DNA from: Clostridium sp. | Lineage (GTDB): Bacteria > Bacteroidota > Bacteroidia > Bacteroidales > Bacteroidaceae | Direction of reading: 5' to 3' | Assembly: GCA_023663705.1 (NCBI GenBank) | Contig: JAMPGY010000015.1 | Span: 1-64,000, forward strand | DNA: 64,000 nt | Part shown: in pieces, positions 52,972 to 60,500 of the stretch | How positions within the stretch are numbered: the stretch's first letter is position 1 | Layout of the letters: each line of letters opens with the position of its first letter | Position numbers and translations under genes: made by a program | The notes under the pieces: model-generated | Told to the model about the DNA's origin: nothing | The model's database searches: none | What the model saw: the letters and a program-made list of their open reading frames with translations, nothing else

Positions 52972-55287
52972 ATGAAAAAACAAACGAAAAAAGTAGGGTG
53001 GATGTTGGTTGCGCTCCTCTGCGCTGCCTTCGGTAGTCCTACCCGTGTGCAGGCCGAAAGCCGATCCGGCGATGTGCTGAAGCTGATTGAGAAAGTAAAC
53101 GACACGTATCAGGCCGACCATTCCCCAAAGGTGTGGGCCTTCTGGGATCATGCCGCTTATTATACCGGCAACATGGAGGCCTACAAACTGACGGGAAAGC
53201 CCGCTTATTACGACTACAGCAACCGCTGGTGCGAGCACAACCGCTGGCGTGGAGCCAACAGTGACGACAAGCGCAACTGGCGCTGGAGAACATACGGTGA
53301 GGGGCAGGACTTTGTGCTGTTCGGCGACTGGCAGATCTGCTTCCAGACCTACATCGACATGTATCAGCTCTGTCCGGCCGACCATAAGGTGGCTCGTGCT
53401 CGGGAGGTGATGAGCTACATGTGCCATAGCGGCGAGACAAAGTATTGGTGGTGGAGCGATGCCCTCTACATGGTGATGCCGGTCATGACCAAGATGTATC
53501 GTCTCACGGGCGACAAGATGTATCTCGACCGCCTGTATGAGAATTTTCTGTGGAGCGACAGTCTGATGTTCGACACCGAGGCGCAACTCTACTATCGTGA
53601 TGCCAAATATATCTATCCCAAGGTGAAGACAGCTGTCGGGGGCAAGAGTTTCTGGGCTCGTGGCGACGGATGGGTGCTGGCCGGACTGGCCAAGGTGCTG
53701 GCCGATATGCCCGAGGACTACGCCCACCGCGACTTCTTCGTGAAGCGTTTCCGTCAGTTGGCCGAAGGGGTGGCCCGTTGTCAGCAGGAGGGCGGATACT
53801 GGAGCCGCAGCATGCTGTGCGAAGCGGATGCGCCCGGTCCCGAAACCAGCGGTACCGGATTCTTCGCCTACGGATTGATGTGGGGCGTGAACCACGGTCT
53901 GCTCGACAAGGCCGCTTATGCCCCTGTGATTGAAAAAGCCTGGAACTACCTCGAGAATACCGCCCTGCAGGCCGACGGCACAATCGGTTTCGTACAGCCC
54001 ATCGGCGAGAAGCCCGACCCCACACGCCATGTGGATGCCCGTTCGCAGGCTCCCTTCGGAACCGGAGCATGGCTGCTGGCTGCCTGTGAGCGTGTGCGCT
54101 ACTTGGATGCGTCCACTGCGCGTGGTGAACAGAGTGTGACGGTGGAGATAAGCAACCCGGGCAAGGAGATGATCAACCGCGTGGTGGAGCTGGATGCTGC
54201 TGCCGTGTGTGAGAAGGTGGGCGTGTGTGGCGGCCGTCAGCTGGTGGTGCTTGATGCCGACCGCAACGAACAGCCTTATCAGCTCACCCACGACGGCAAA
54301 CTGCTGGTTCAGGTCTTCGTCCGTCCCGCCACAACGGTTACTCTCAAGGTTTGCAAGGGCACTCCTGCCGTACACCGTTTCGGAGCCTACGGTCGTGTGT
54401 GGCCCAACCGCGAGGACGATCTGGCCTGGGAGAACGACCGCAACGGATGGCGTGCCTACGGTCCCGCCATTCAGAAGAGTGGTCAGCACATTTATGGGTT
54501 CGACGTGTTCTGCAAGAACAGTCCCGAACCCGTATTGGAGACACTCTACAACAGCGAACTGACCTCTTATGGTCTGCAGGACCGTCTGCGCAAGGCCGGA
54601 CGCGGCAACGAGTGTGATGCCCTGCACCGCACGCTCACCTACCACCGCGACCATGGTCGCGGCATGGATGCCTACACCGTAGGACCCACACTGGGAGCCG
54701 GTGTGCCGGCTCTGATGGATGGCGGCGACTTCCTCTATCCCCGTTGCTACGAAAAAGCCGAGATACTGGACAACGGTCCGCTGCGTTTCACCGTTCGTCT
54801 GACGTTTGCTCCTGTATCGGTGGGCGATGACACGGTGACGGAGACCCGCCTCGTCACTCTCGACCGTGGCACATACTTCAACCGGTGTGAGGTCAGCTAC
54901 GAGGGTCTGTCTGCCCCCCGCAAGGTGGCGGCCGGCATCGTGGTGCACAAGAGTGCCCCGTCGGCCTACGTAATGGACAAGAAAACCGGCTACGTGGCCT
55001 ATGCCGACGTGATGGATCACCCCGAGGTGATGAACGGCGAGCTATATGTTGGTTGTCTGTTCCCCAATGGCGTGAAGACGGTGAAATACCTCCCGATGAA
55101 GGAAGAGAAAGCCGGTGGCATCGGTCACGTTATCGGTCAGACCGACTATAAGCCCGGCACGCCCTTCGTCTACTATTTCGGTTCTGCCTGGAGCAAATAC
55201 GACATGCCCGCGATGACCGACTGGCAGAGCACGCTGAAGCGCGCTGTAGTCCAGTTGAAGACTCCCTTGCGGGTGACGGTGAAATAA
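52972..55287 (+). CDS. GH105 unsaturated glucuronyl/galacturonyl hydrolase fused to DUF4861
   Basis: 771 residues. Signal peptide to about Ala28. The first half is an alpha/alpha6 barrel of the GH88/GH105 type (WAFWDHAAYYTGNMEAY, YWWWSDALYMVMPVM with the catalytic Asp, FWARGDGWVLAGL, SGTGFFAYGLMWGVNHG). The second half (about 385-771) is DUF4861 (VWPNREDDLAWENDRNGWRAYG, GRGMDAYTVGPTLG). Such fusions degrade pectin or ulvan-like oligosaccharides released by lyases. No lyase or SusCD pair is seen upstream, so it is not in a canonical PUL here. Confidence 0.9.
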   Translation: MKKQTKKVGWMLVALLCAAFGSPTRVQAESRSGDVLKLIEKVNDTYQADHSPKVWAFWDHAAYYTGNMEAYKLTGKPAYYDYSNRWCEHNRWRGANSDDKRNWRWRTYGEGQDFVLFGDWQICFQTYIDMYQLCPADHKVARAREVMSYMCHSGETKYWWWSDALYMVMPVMTKMYRLTGDKMYLDRLYENFLWSDSLMFDTEAQLYYRDAKYIYPKVKTAVGGKSFWARGDGWVLAGLAKVLADMPEDYAHRDFFVKRFRQLAEGVARCQQEGGYWSRSMLCEADAPGPETSGTGFFAYGLMWGVNHGLLDKAAYAPVIEKAWNYLENTALQADGTIGFVQPIGEKPDPTRHVDARSQAPFGTGAWLLAACERVRYLDASTARGEQSVTVEISNPGKEMINRVVELDAAAVCEKVGVCGGRQLVVLDADRNEQPYQLTHDGKLLVQVFVRPATTVTLKVCKGTPAVHRFGAYGRVWPNREDDLAWENDRNGWRAYGPAIQKSGQHIYGFDVFCKNSPEPVLETLYNSELTSYGLQDRLRKAGRGNECDALHRTLTYHRDHGRGMDAYTVGPTLGAGVPALMDGGDFLYPRCYEKAEILDNGPLRFTVRLTFAPVSVGDDTVTETRLVTLDRGTYFNRCEVSYEGLSAPRKVAAGIVVHKSAPSAYVMDKKTGYVAYADVMDHPEVMNGELYVGCLFPNGVKTVKYLPMKEEKAGGIGHVIGQTDYKPGTPFVYYFGSAWSKYDMPAMTDWQSTLKRAVVQLKTPLRVTVK

Positions 55288-55768
55288 AGAGGGGACTTGC
55301 TCTGAAAAAGAAATGGAGGGTGTCCCGGATTAAACAGTGATATTTTAAGTATATCAATAATTAACAATTTGCATCAAGTGCGAAATTTGCGACGAATAAA
55401 TAAGCCACATAACAGCCGGAATGAAATGTGATTTTAGGTTGTCTTATGTTAGCCGATAGCGAAGCTTTGTTACTCGGAATTTTCAATCTCATACCTTCAA
55501 AAAAAGAAAAAAATGAGGCTTGATGCAGTTCCTGTTCCTTTGTAACGTTTTCAATTCACTCTGCAAAGGTGGCAATAATTATTGAGACTACATGTACACA
55601 TGCACACAGGTCTATATATAGGTCTGTGTGTACGTGTATATATAGTACACGACCTCTGCCACCCCCAAAGCCATTCAACGTTCCGGCTCTTTTCTTACCG
55701 GAAAGACTCCGTCGTTCTTACAGCCTCCACACCTTTCAACACTTTCGACAGCGAAAAAGATGCGATGT
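55288..55768. other. gene-poor strip after the GH105 gene
   Basis: 480 nt without a convincing gene. It contains an imperfect hairpin (55595-55609 with 55624-55638; TACACATGCACACAG against CTGTGTGTACGTGTA) around an AT-rich TATATATA, and a small CAATAATTATTG palindrome near 55573. Low-complexity alternating purine-pyrimidine DNA; no RNA family recognised. Confidence 0.45.
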
Positions 55769-55848
55769 GCATTTTATCGGAGTTCAAAAAGCTAAATATT
55801 GCATTTTATCGGAGTTTGAATGGTTTGTTTTTGCATTTTATCGGAGTT
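55769..55848. repeat. three 16-nt direct repeats at an exact 32-nt period
   Basis: GCATTTTATCGGAGTT occurs at 55769, 55801 and 55833, each followed by 16 nt of unrelated AT-rich sequence. The third copy overlaps where a -33 element would sit relative to a TATCTTTAC -7 box at 55854-55862. Looks like an operator array rather than a CRISPR. The array sits immediately upstream of a truncated ATPase start. Confidence 0.85.
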
Positions 55849-55880
55849 TATTTTATCTTTACACTCTAAATAAGTATGTT

Positions 55881-55979
55881 ATGGAATCAAACGAAATATA
55901 CAAGGTGATACTTGACCAACGGGAGGAGCTGCCCTTCTTGGTGGAGGACTTTAGATTGCAAACGTTAATAAACTTGTGA
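55881..55979 (+). pseudogene. truncated N-terminus of an AAA ATPase-like protein
   Basis: A 32-residue frame (MESNEIYKVILDQREELP...TLINL) whose first 20 residues look like the start of Bacteroidales solitary ATPases, before the P-loop, and then ends. It has its own -7 box and repeat array, so it is a real promoter with an amputated gene rather than random sequence. A second TTACTTTTGC box follows at about 55998 with nothing readable after it, suggesting deletion or rearrangement. Confidence 0.5.
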
Positions 55980-56052
55980 GATTCAGAGAAATTTATTACT
56001 TTTGCACTTGAACCATAGCGGTTGCTCATGCAGAGGCCTGTCCCTTCCAATT

Positions 56053-56424
56053 TCAAAAGACATCCTGATACCTAAAGTTTATTTCTCCATCGTTATTCAC
56101 GGTACATTGAAGCTGGTCGGGCGTGTTAACTAATTCATCAATATATTGTTTTACTGCAGTGTTCCCAATAATAACATCTTCATCAGTAAGATTGAGTGAG
56201 ATGTCTTGTATTTGTTTGCGATCGCTCTGTGCTTCTCCGCCACCGCTGACATAATGTAAAAAATGATAGACTTTCTCTTCCGGCACTTCATCTTTGATTA
56301 TATAGCTGACGGAAATATGGCTGGAAATACCGAATGAGTCGAAGTGAAGTCGTTTGCTCCAATATCTGTTGCGCGGTGTGCTGCTGTTTTCCGTATTGTC
56401 ATTATTCGTTTCATTTTTCCCCAT
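56053..56424 (-). CDS. hypothetical protein, unrecognised
   Basis: 123 residues. An Asn/Thr-rich N-terminus (about 1-20) is followed by a compact alternating strand/helix region (HFDSFGISSHISVSYIIKDEV, QDISLNLTDEDVIIGNTAV) and ends in YQDVF. No signal peptide, membrane segment or motif. It stands alone: the nearest genes are 70 nt away (truncated ATPase, opposite strand) and 350 nt away. Flanked by repeat structures on both sides. Coding is plausible but not certain. Confidence 0.5.
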   Translation of the reverse strand: MGKNETNNDNTENSSTPRNRYWSKRLHFDSFGISSHISVSYIIKDEVPEEKVYHFLHYVSGGGEAQSDRKQIQDISLNLTDEDVIIGNTAVKQYIDELVNTPDQLQCTVNNDGEINFRYQDVF

Positions 56425-56442
56425 TCAGATATTTATGGCATT

Positions 56443-56577
56443 CTGCCGTACGCATACTGAAGCCCCTTATTTACGTATACTGAAGCCTCTTATTTACGTC
56501 TGTTGAAGCTCCTTATTTACGTGTACTGAAGCTCTTTGATTACGTCTGCTGAAGTACCTCATGTATGCGTACGGCAG
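56443..56577. repeat. five 23-nt tandem units enclosed by a 13-nt perfect inverted repeat
   Basis: CTGCCGTACGCAT (56443-56455) and ATGCGTACGGCAG (56565-56577) are perfect inverted copies. Between them, starting at 56456, 56479, 56502, 56525 and 56548, are five units of exactly 23 nt with the shared core CTGAAG...CTTATTTACGT; the fifth runs into the right inverted repeat. The repeat length is not a multiple of three, so this is not a coding repeat. It resembles an iteron array or a miniature element. Confidence 0.9.
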
Positions 56578-56728
56578 ACCGGTAAGTTCGTGCCGCGCAT
56601 AGGCGGAAGTGGCTTGGAAGGAGAAACAGGCGACCCGGCAAGAAAAATAGGGAAATATAAAAAGGGGAAAACTTGCACGGTGTCGCCTGTGTAGACCTTC
56701 TGAACAAGTGTTCTATGTCCCTTAATGC

Positions 56729-56768
56729 AAAAAGAGGGAAGAAAGTAACCTTGTCATCCCTCTTTTTT
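56729..56768 (-). terminator. terminator of the DUF6057-to-anti-sigma operon
   Basis: AAAAAGAGGGA (56729-56739) pairs with TCCCTCTTTTT (56757-56767), 12 nt after the anti-sigma stop on the minus strand. Minus-strand U tract present; T run on the plus strand too, so it may be bidirectional. Confidence 0.8.
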
Positions 56769-56779
56769 TCTGAAAAAAA

Positions 56780-57508
56780 TCATTTCCACTTCCGGTAGAG
56801 CGAATCTGCCTGACCTTTGTAGATGCCTTCCGTCCGGCGTATCTGGTCGAGGCATTCCAACGCTTCCTTTTTCCGGCCGAGTCCGCCCAGGGCGTGTGCC
56901 TTGAGCCACAGCAGTTCCTCGCTGTCTTTTTTCCGGCTGGCTCCTTGTGCCTGCATCCGGACGGGACGGGTGTCGGGCTGCTGGGGGATGGACTGGTTGC
57001 AGGGGGGGATGCGCTCTTCCTGCTCAATCAGTTTCAGCGCTTGTTTGTATTGTTTTTTGTGAATGAGTTCCGCGATGTTGGCGATGGCTTTCCTGCCTCG
57101 GTAGTTCTCGTAGTGGCTCAGGTTTATCATATTGGCCATGGGTAGTTTGCGTGCCATGGGCATGAACAGAAAGATGCCGACGGCAAGCATGGCGGCGAAG
57201 CCGATGAGGCCGATGATGCGTGGCAGCAGCTTGTGTGTTGTTCTTCGGGTTTGCCCTGGGGGGATGCACTGTCCGGTAGAAACGGTGCCTGTTGCTACGG
57301 TTGTCTGCCGCATATCTCTATCCCATTTCTTCATGAGCCTGAGTTTCTCCTCCCGGCTGGTCAGCGCAGTTCTCACCATGCGGGTAAACTCCAGCTGTTC
57401 TTTCAGTCCGGCATCCTTCTGTACCTGTCGTTCAAAGTCATTTCGCTCTTCCGCGTTCATTTCATCGCGCAGGAAGCGGTCTATTCTATCTTGCAGTTGT
57501 TCGTTCAT
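56780..57508 (-). CDS. anti-sigma-factor-like single-pass membrane protein with TPR-like tail
   Basis: 242 residues. Residues 1-65 (MNEQLQDRIDRFLRDEMNAEERNDFE) match the cytoplasmic start of Bacteroidota anti-sigma-like proteins; one membrane helix spans about 97-118; the periplasmic part carries helical TPR-like repeats (LIHKKQYKQALKLIEQEE and LWLKAHALGGLGRKKEALECL) separated by a Pro/Gln-rich linker. It follows the sigma gene by 12 nt and ends the operon. The PrsW gene two positions upstream suggests that this protein is its substrate. Confidence 0.72.
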   Translation of the reverse strand: MNEQLQDRIDRFLRDEMNAEERNDFERQVQKDAGLKEQLEFTRMVRTALTSREEKLRLMKKWDRDMRQTTVATGTVSTGQCIPPGQTRRTTHKLLPRIIGLIGFAAMLAVGIFLFMPMARKLPMANMINLSHYENYRGRKAIANIAELIHKKQYKQALKLIEQEERIPPCNQSIPQQPDTRPVRMQAQGASRKKDSEELLWLKAHALGGLGRKKEALECLDQIRRTEGIYKGQADSLYRKWK

Positions 57509-57520
57509 AGTGGGATGTGT

Positions 57521-58177
57521 TTATTCTTCCTTGCGTAGGTTATAGAGTGTGGTCACCGAGGTCTTCAACAGGTTCAGACAACGGTTTTTATTGGACTTCA
57601 GCGCGTCCTTGCTTTTGTATGTAGGGAGTTCGGAGAGCATGATGTCCAGTCGCTTGTTTTCGTAGTAAAACTTGGTCAGTATCTGCCGGCATCTTTCCTG
57701 CATTACGGCCACGCAGTCCGATATGGTTTCCAGCATGTCCGGTTCGGTATCTTCGTTCGTCCATACCTGAGGGCCGGTTGCCTCCGGATGTTCCGTGCCG
57801 TTATCTGTGGGGCAATCGTTCAGTCCGGGTTCCCGTTTGGTGGTGCGCACCCATTCTCTGTATTTCAGTTTGCCTATGCCCATCATGTAGGTGAGCAGCG
57901 AACCTTGGAAGGGTTTGTCATCGCGCCCGATCAGTATGCCGTCCCTTACGCGGATTCGACCTCGTTCGATGTTCTCCCACAGCGTGATATAAGTGTTGTG
58001 GAAGATATCTTGTTTGTCGTGGTCGGAAGCAAAGAACACACCTCGGTAGTGTGTGTCGAAATAGGTCTTGCAATAGATGTAGAAATCCCGTTGCACGATG
58101 GGATTCCGCCGTGCCACTCCCTCCACATAGGCCGTATCGGAATACGAAGCCGGGCGCAGTTTGATTGTTTGAGCCAT
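57521..58177 (-). CDS. ECF-like sigma-70 family protein
   Basis: 218 residues. Region 2 is visible at about 30-75 (QRDFYIYCKTYFDTHYRG, DKQDIFHNTYITLWENIERG); a spacer with acidic linker follows; region 4 (CRQILTKFYYENKRLDIMLSEL, YKSKDALKSNKNRCL) is about 155-205. It belongs to the divergent Bacteroidales ECF group. Sits directly between PrsW (21 nt upstream) and its probable anti-sigma (12 nt downstream). Confidence 0.78.
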   Translation of the reverse strand: MAQTIKLRPASYSDTAYVEGVARRNPIVQRDFYIYCKTYFDTHYRGVFFASDHDKQDIFHNTYITLWENIERGRIRVRDGILIGRDDKPFQGSLLTYMMGIGKLKYREWVRTTKREPGLNDCPTDNGTEHPEATGPQVWTNEDTEPDMLETISDCVAVMQERCRQILTKFYYENKRLDIMLSELPTYKSKDALKSNKNRCLNLLKTSVTTLYNLRKEE

Positions 58178-58198
58178 AATACAGGGTGGATAAATCGT

Positions 58199-58954
58199 TT
58201 ATCGTGAATCAACCGGCGACTCCGTCTCCGTGTGCAGGACGCCGTCGCCGTCCATCCGTTGCTTGTCCATGTTGAGCAGCGTGTGGATGCGCCGGCGGCC
58301 GTACTTCCAGTTGTAACGACACACGAGCAGGAAGAGGACAAAGGCGGGTAGCGCCCATCCGGGAGAGACGTTCATGGAAAACAGACCGAAGTCGAAGGCA
58401 CCGTGCAGGAGGATGGGGACAAGGAGTGCCAGCGTGAGGTTGTGCGCCTTGTGGGCGGGATTGCCGAACACGGCCAGCGAATAGTAGAACCCCGTGAATA
58501 CGTTGAAGAAGAAGTGGCCCGGCACACTGAGCAATGCCCGTGTGAGGGCGATGGAGGCCAGGTTGTCGATGTTGCCCAGCATGTAGAGCACATTCTCCAC
58601 TCCGGCAAATCCCATGCTCACGCAGCAGGCATAGACGACGCCGTCCATATGCTCGTCGAAAAACGGGTTGCGGCGTACGAGCAACCAGAAGAAGAGCAGT
58701 TTCATGCACTCCTCCGGTATGGAGGCCACCACAAAAGCGTTGTAGGCACTGTTCAGCAGAGTGCTGTTCTCCGGCTGAGGCAACAACATCTCGATGACTA
58801 TGGCGGCGACGGCAGACAGCATACCGTAGCGGAAAGCCTTGAAAATCCATTGCCAGGGCTCGCGTTGGTATTTGTCTCTCCAGTAGATGAATGCCACGAG
58901 AAGCACGGCGGGCAGCATGCCGATGAGGATGGCGGGAAGGATGTAGTCGTCCAT
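58199..58954 (-). CDS. prsW: PrsW family intramembrane metalloprotease
   Basis: 251 residues with about seven membrane helices. PrsW motifs are all present: E81-E82-x-x-K85 (PEECMK), FAGVEN with Glu120, His147 in GHFFFN and H184-GAFD188. In Bacillus subtilis PrsW makes the first cut in the anti-sigma factor RsiW. Here it lies in one operon with a sigma factor and a single-pass membrane protein, so the same job is likely. A C-terminal charged tail follows the last helix. Confidence 0.87.
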   Translation of the reverse strand: MDDYILPAILIGMLPAVLLVAFIYWRDKYQREPWQWIFKAFRYGMLSAVAAIVIEMLLPQPENSTLLNSAYNAFVVASIPEECMKLLFFWLLVRRNPFFDEHMDGVVYACCVSMGFAGVENVLYMLGNIDNLASIALTRALLSVPGHFFFNVFTGFYYSLAVFGNPAHKAHNLTLALLVPILLHGAFDFGLFSMNVSPGWALPAFVLFLLVCRYNWKYGRRRIHTLLNMDKQRMDGDGVLHTETESPVDSR

Positions 58955-58996
58955 AGGGCTTGTGAGAATGCGGTTTCCTGTTTTTGTGAATGGAGA

Positions 58997-60496
58997 TTAT
59001 TGCCTGGCGCTACGGTAACCGGCCCGGCGTGCCGGCCGGCCGATGACGGAGGCCAGCTCCTGTGGCGACAGGGTGACGGATCCGGTCATGAACTCGGGTA
59101 TGTTGTAGCTGCGCAGGAACTGACGGTGGTAGACGGGATTGTCCTGCGGAAGTTCAAACGGTTTGCGTCCGCGTCCATCCTTGTCTATATAGGCGATGAA
59201 GGGGCGGGTGTAGTTGCCGTCGTTCCGCCGGCTGCTGAACACCACCCATCGGCCGTTGGTGCTCCACGAATGGTAGCTCTCCACGTCGGGTGAGTTGATT
59301 TCCGTCATCGGCCGTGCCTCGCCCGATTGCAGATCCATCATCCACAGGTCGGCGTCCTTGTGCCAGATGTGGAACACGCCGTAGGCTCCCCGGGTGAACA
59401 TCAGGAAGCGTCCGTCGGGAGATATGCGCGGCAGGGTGGCACTTTGTCCGGCCGATGCGGCATCATAGACCAATTCCTCGGGGCCGAATGTGCGGGTCGT
59501 GGCATCGAACGTGCGGCTGTAGAGGTTGTACTTTATCTGCTGATAGTTGATCATCAGTTCGTAGTCGGGATGTTCGGGGTGCTCGATGTGTACGCGTGCC
59601 GAACAATAATACAGGCGTTTGCCGTCGGGGCTCCAGGTGGGGAAGCACTCCATGGCATCGGGTTCGGAGGATACGGTGCTCACTTCGTTGCGTTCCACGT
59701 CGTAGAGGATGAGATCGCTCTTGGAGTCCTGCACCTCCACCTTCTGCGGATCGCGTGTGTGGAAAGCCTGGCCCGTGATGTTGGTGGAGTAGGCGATGAG
59801 GGGCAGGGTGGGGTGCCAGGCCGGATACACGCCGGCCGACAGGGTGGAGTCTGTCTTCAGATCAATCTTCTCCACTTTACCGTCTCGGGCGATGACGGTT
59901 CCGCCCAGATAGCTGCGCACGTGGAACTGCATCCGTTGAGGGTTTCCGCCTTGATAAGCGTGGCAGTTGATACATTGACCGTCCTGTTCGTTGGTGTGTT
60001 GCATGTTGGAGTAGATCACCTTCTCCGTATAGTCGGTGAGACAGCGCTGGTTGATGGTCAGATCTTCGTAGGTGACGTAGGACGGGGCGATGAGGCGGTA
60101 GGACAGATAGGGGTCTATCTCCTCCCCGGCCACCTGCAGGGTGAAGGGATTGTCGTGCATCCATCGGCCTTCTTTCTCGTAGTAGATATCCACGGTGACC
60201 GTTTTGCCGCGTGCGGCAGTCATCAGCCGTTTCCAGTCGGATGCGGAGGGGCATACGTCTGCTCCGCCCACCACCAGTTCCTCGCCTTCGCAGGCAAAAC
60301 GGGTGACAAATTGTCCGGCCGCCTGTTCGATGCGGAAATGCAACGGGGCGATGTTGGGTGGAATGGTCACATCGGTATATTCGGGATAGATGTGTGCCTG
60401 TCGCTGTGTGTCGGTGTAGTCGCCGGGGACATTGGGGCGGCAGGCTACGAGCGTCAGGATGGCATAGCAGAGTGTGTATAGGATGGATTTTCTCAT
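58997..60496 (-). CDS. TolB-like beta-propeller lipoprotein with a CxxCH motif
   Basis: 499 residues. Lipobox LVAC with Cys19, a beta-sandwich-like first part, then C175-INC-H179-A, a c-type haem attachment motif, followed by PD40/TolB propeller blades (HPTLPLIAYSTN, FPTWSPDGKRLYYCSA, LPRISPDGRFLMFTR, YHSWSTNGRWVVFSS). It could sense or carry electrons at the outer membrane, with the propeller binding a ligand or partner. Starts 4 nt after the DUF6057 stop, so is coupled to it; 42 nt before PrsW. Confidence 0.82.
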   Translation of the reverse strand: MRKSILYTLCYAILTLVACRPNVPGDYTDTQRQAHIYPEYTDVTIPPNIAPLHFRIEQAAGQFVTRFACEGEELVVGGADVCPSASDWKRLMTAARGKTVTVDIYYEKEGRWMHDNPFTLQVAGEEIDPYLSYRLIAPSYVTYEDLTINQRCLTDYTEKVIYSNMQHTNEQDGQCINCHAYQGGNPQRMQFHVRSYLGGTVIARDGKVEKIDLKTDSTLSAGVYPAWHPTLPLIAYSTNITGQAFHTRDPQKVEVQDSKSDLILYDVERNEVSTVSSEPDAMECFPTWSPDGKRLYYCSARVHIEHPEHPDYELMINYQQIKYNLYSRTFDATTRTFGPEELVYDAASAGQSATLPRISPDGRFLMFTRGAYGVFHIWHKDADLWMMDLQSGEARPMTEINSPDVESYHSWSTNGRWVVFSSRRNDGNYTRPFIAYIDKDGRGRKPFELPQDNPVYHRQFLRSYNIPEFMTGSVTLSPQELASVIGRPARRAGYRSARQ

Positions 60497-60500
60497 GAGC

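Noticed and set aside
52942-55020. Long minus-strand frame opposite the GH105-DUF4861 gene
   Set aside because: The plus-strand gene is an unambiguous enzyme; the antisense translation has no family features.
55769-55848. Possible short CRISPR array
   Set aside because: Repeats are only 16 nt with 16-nt gaps, three copies, no cas genes; the position at a promoter fits an operator array better.
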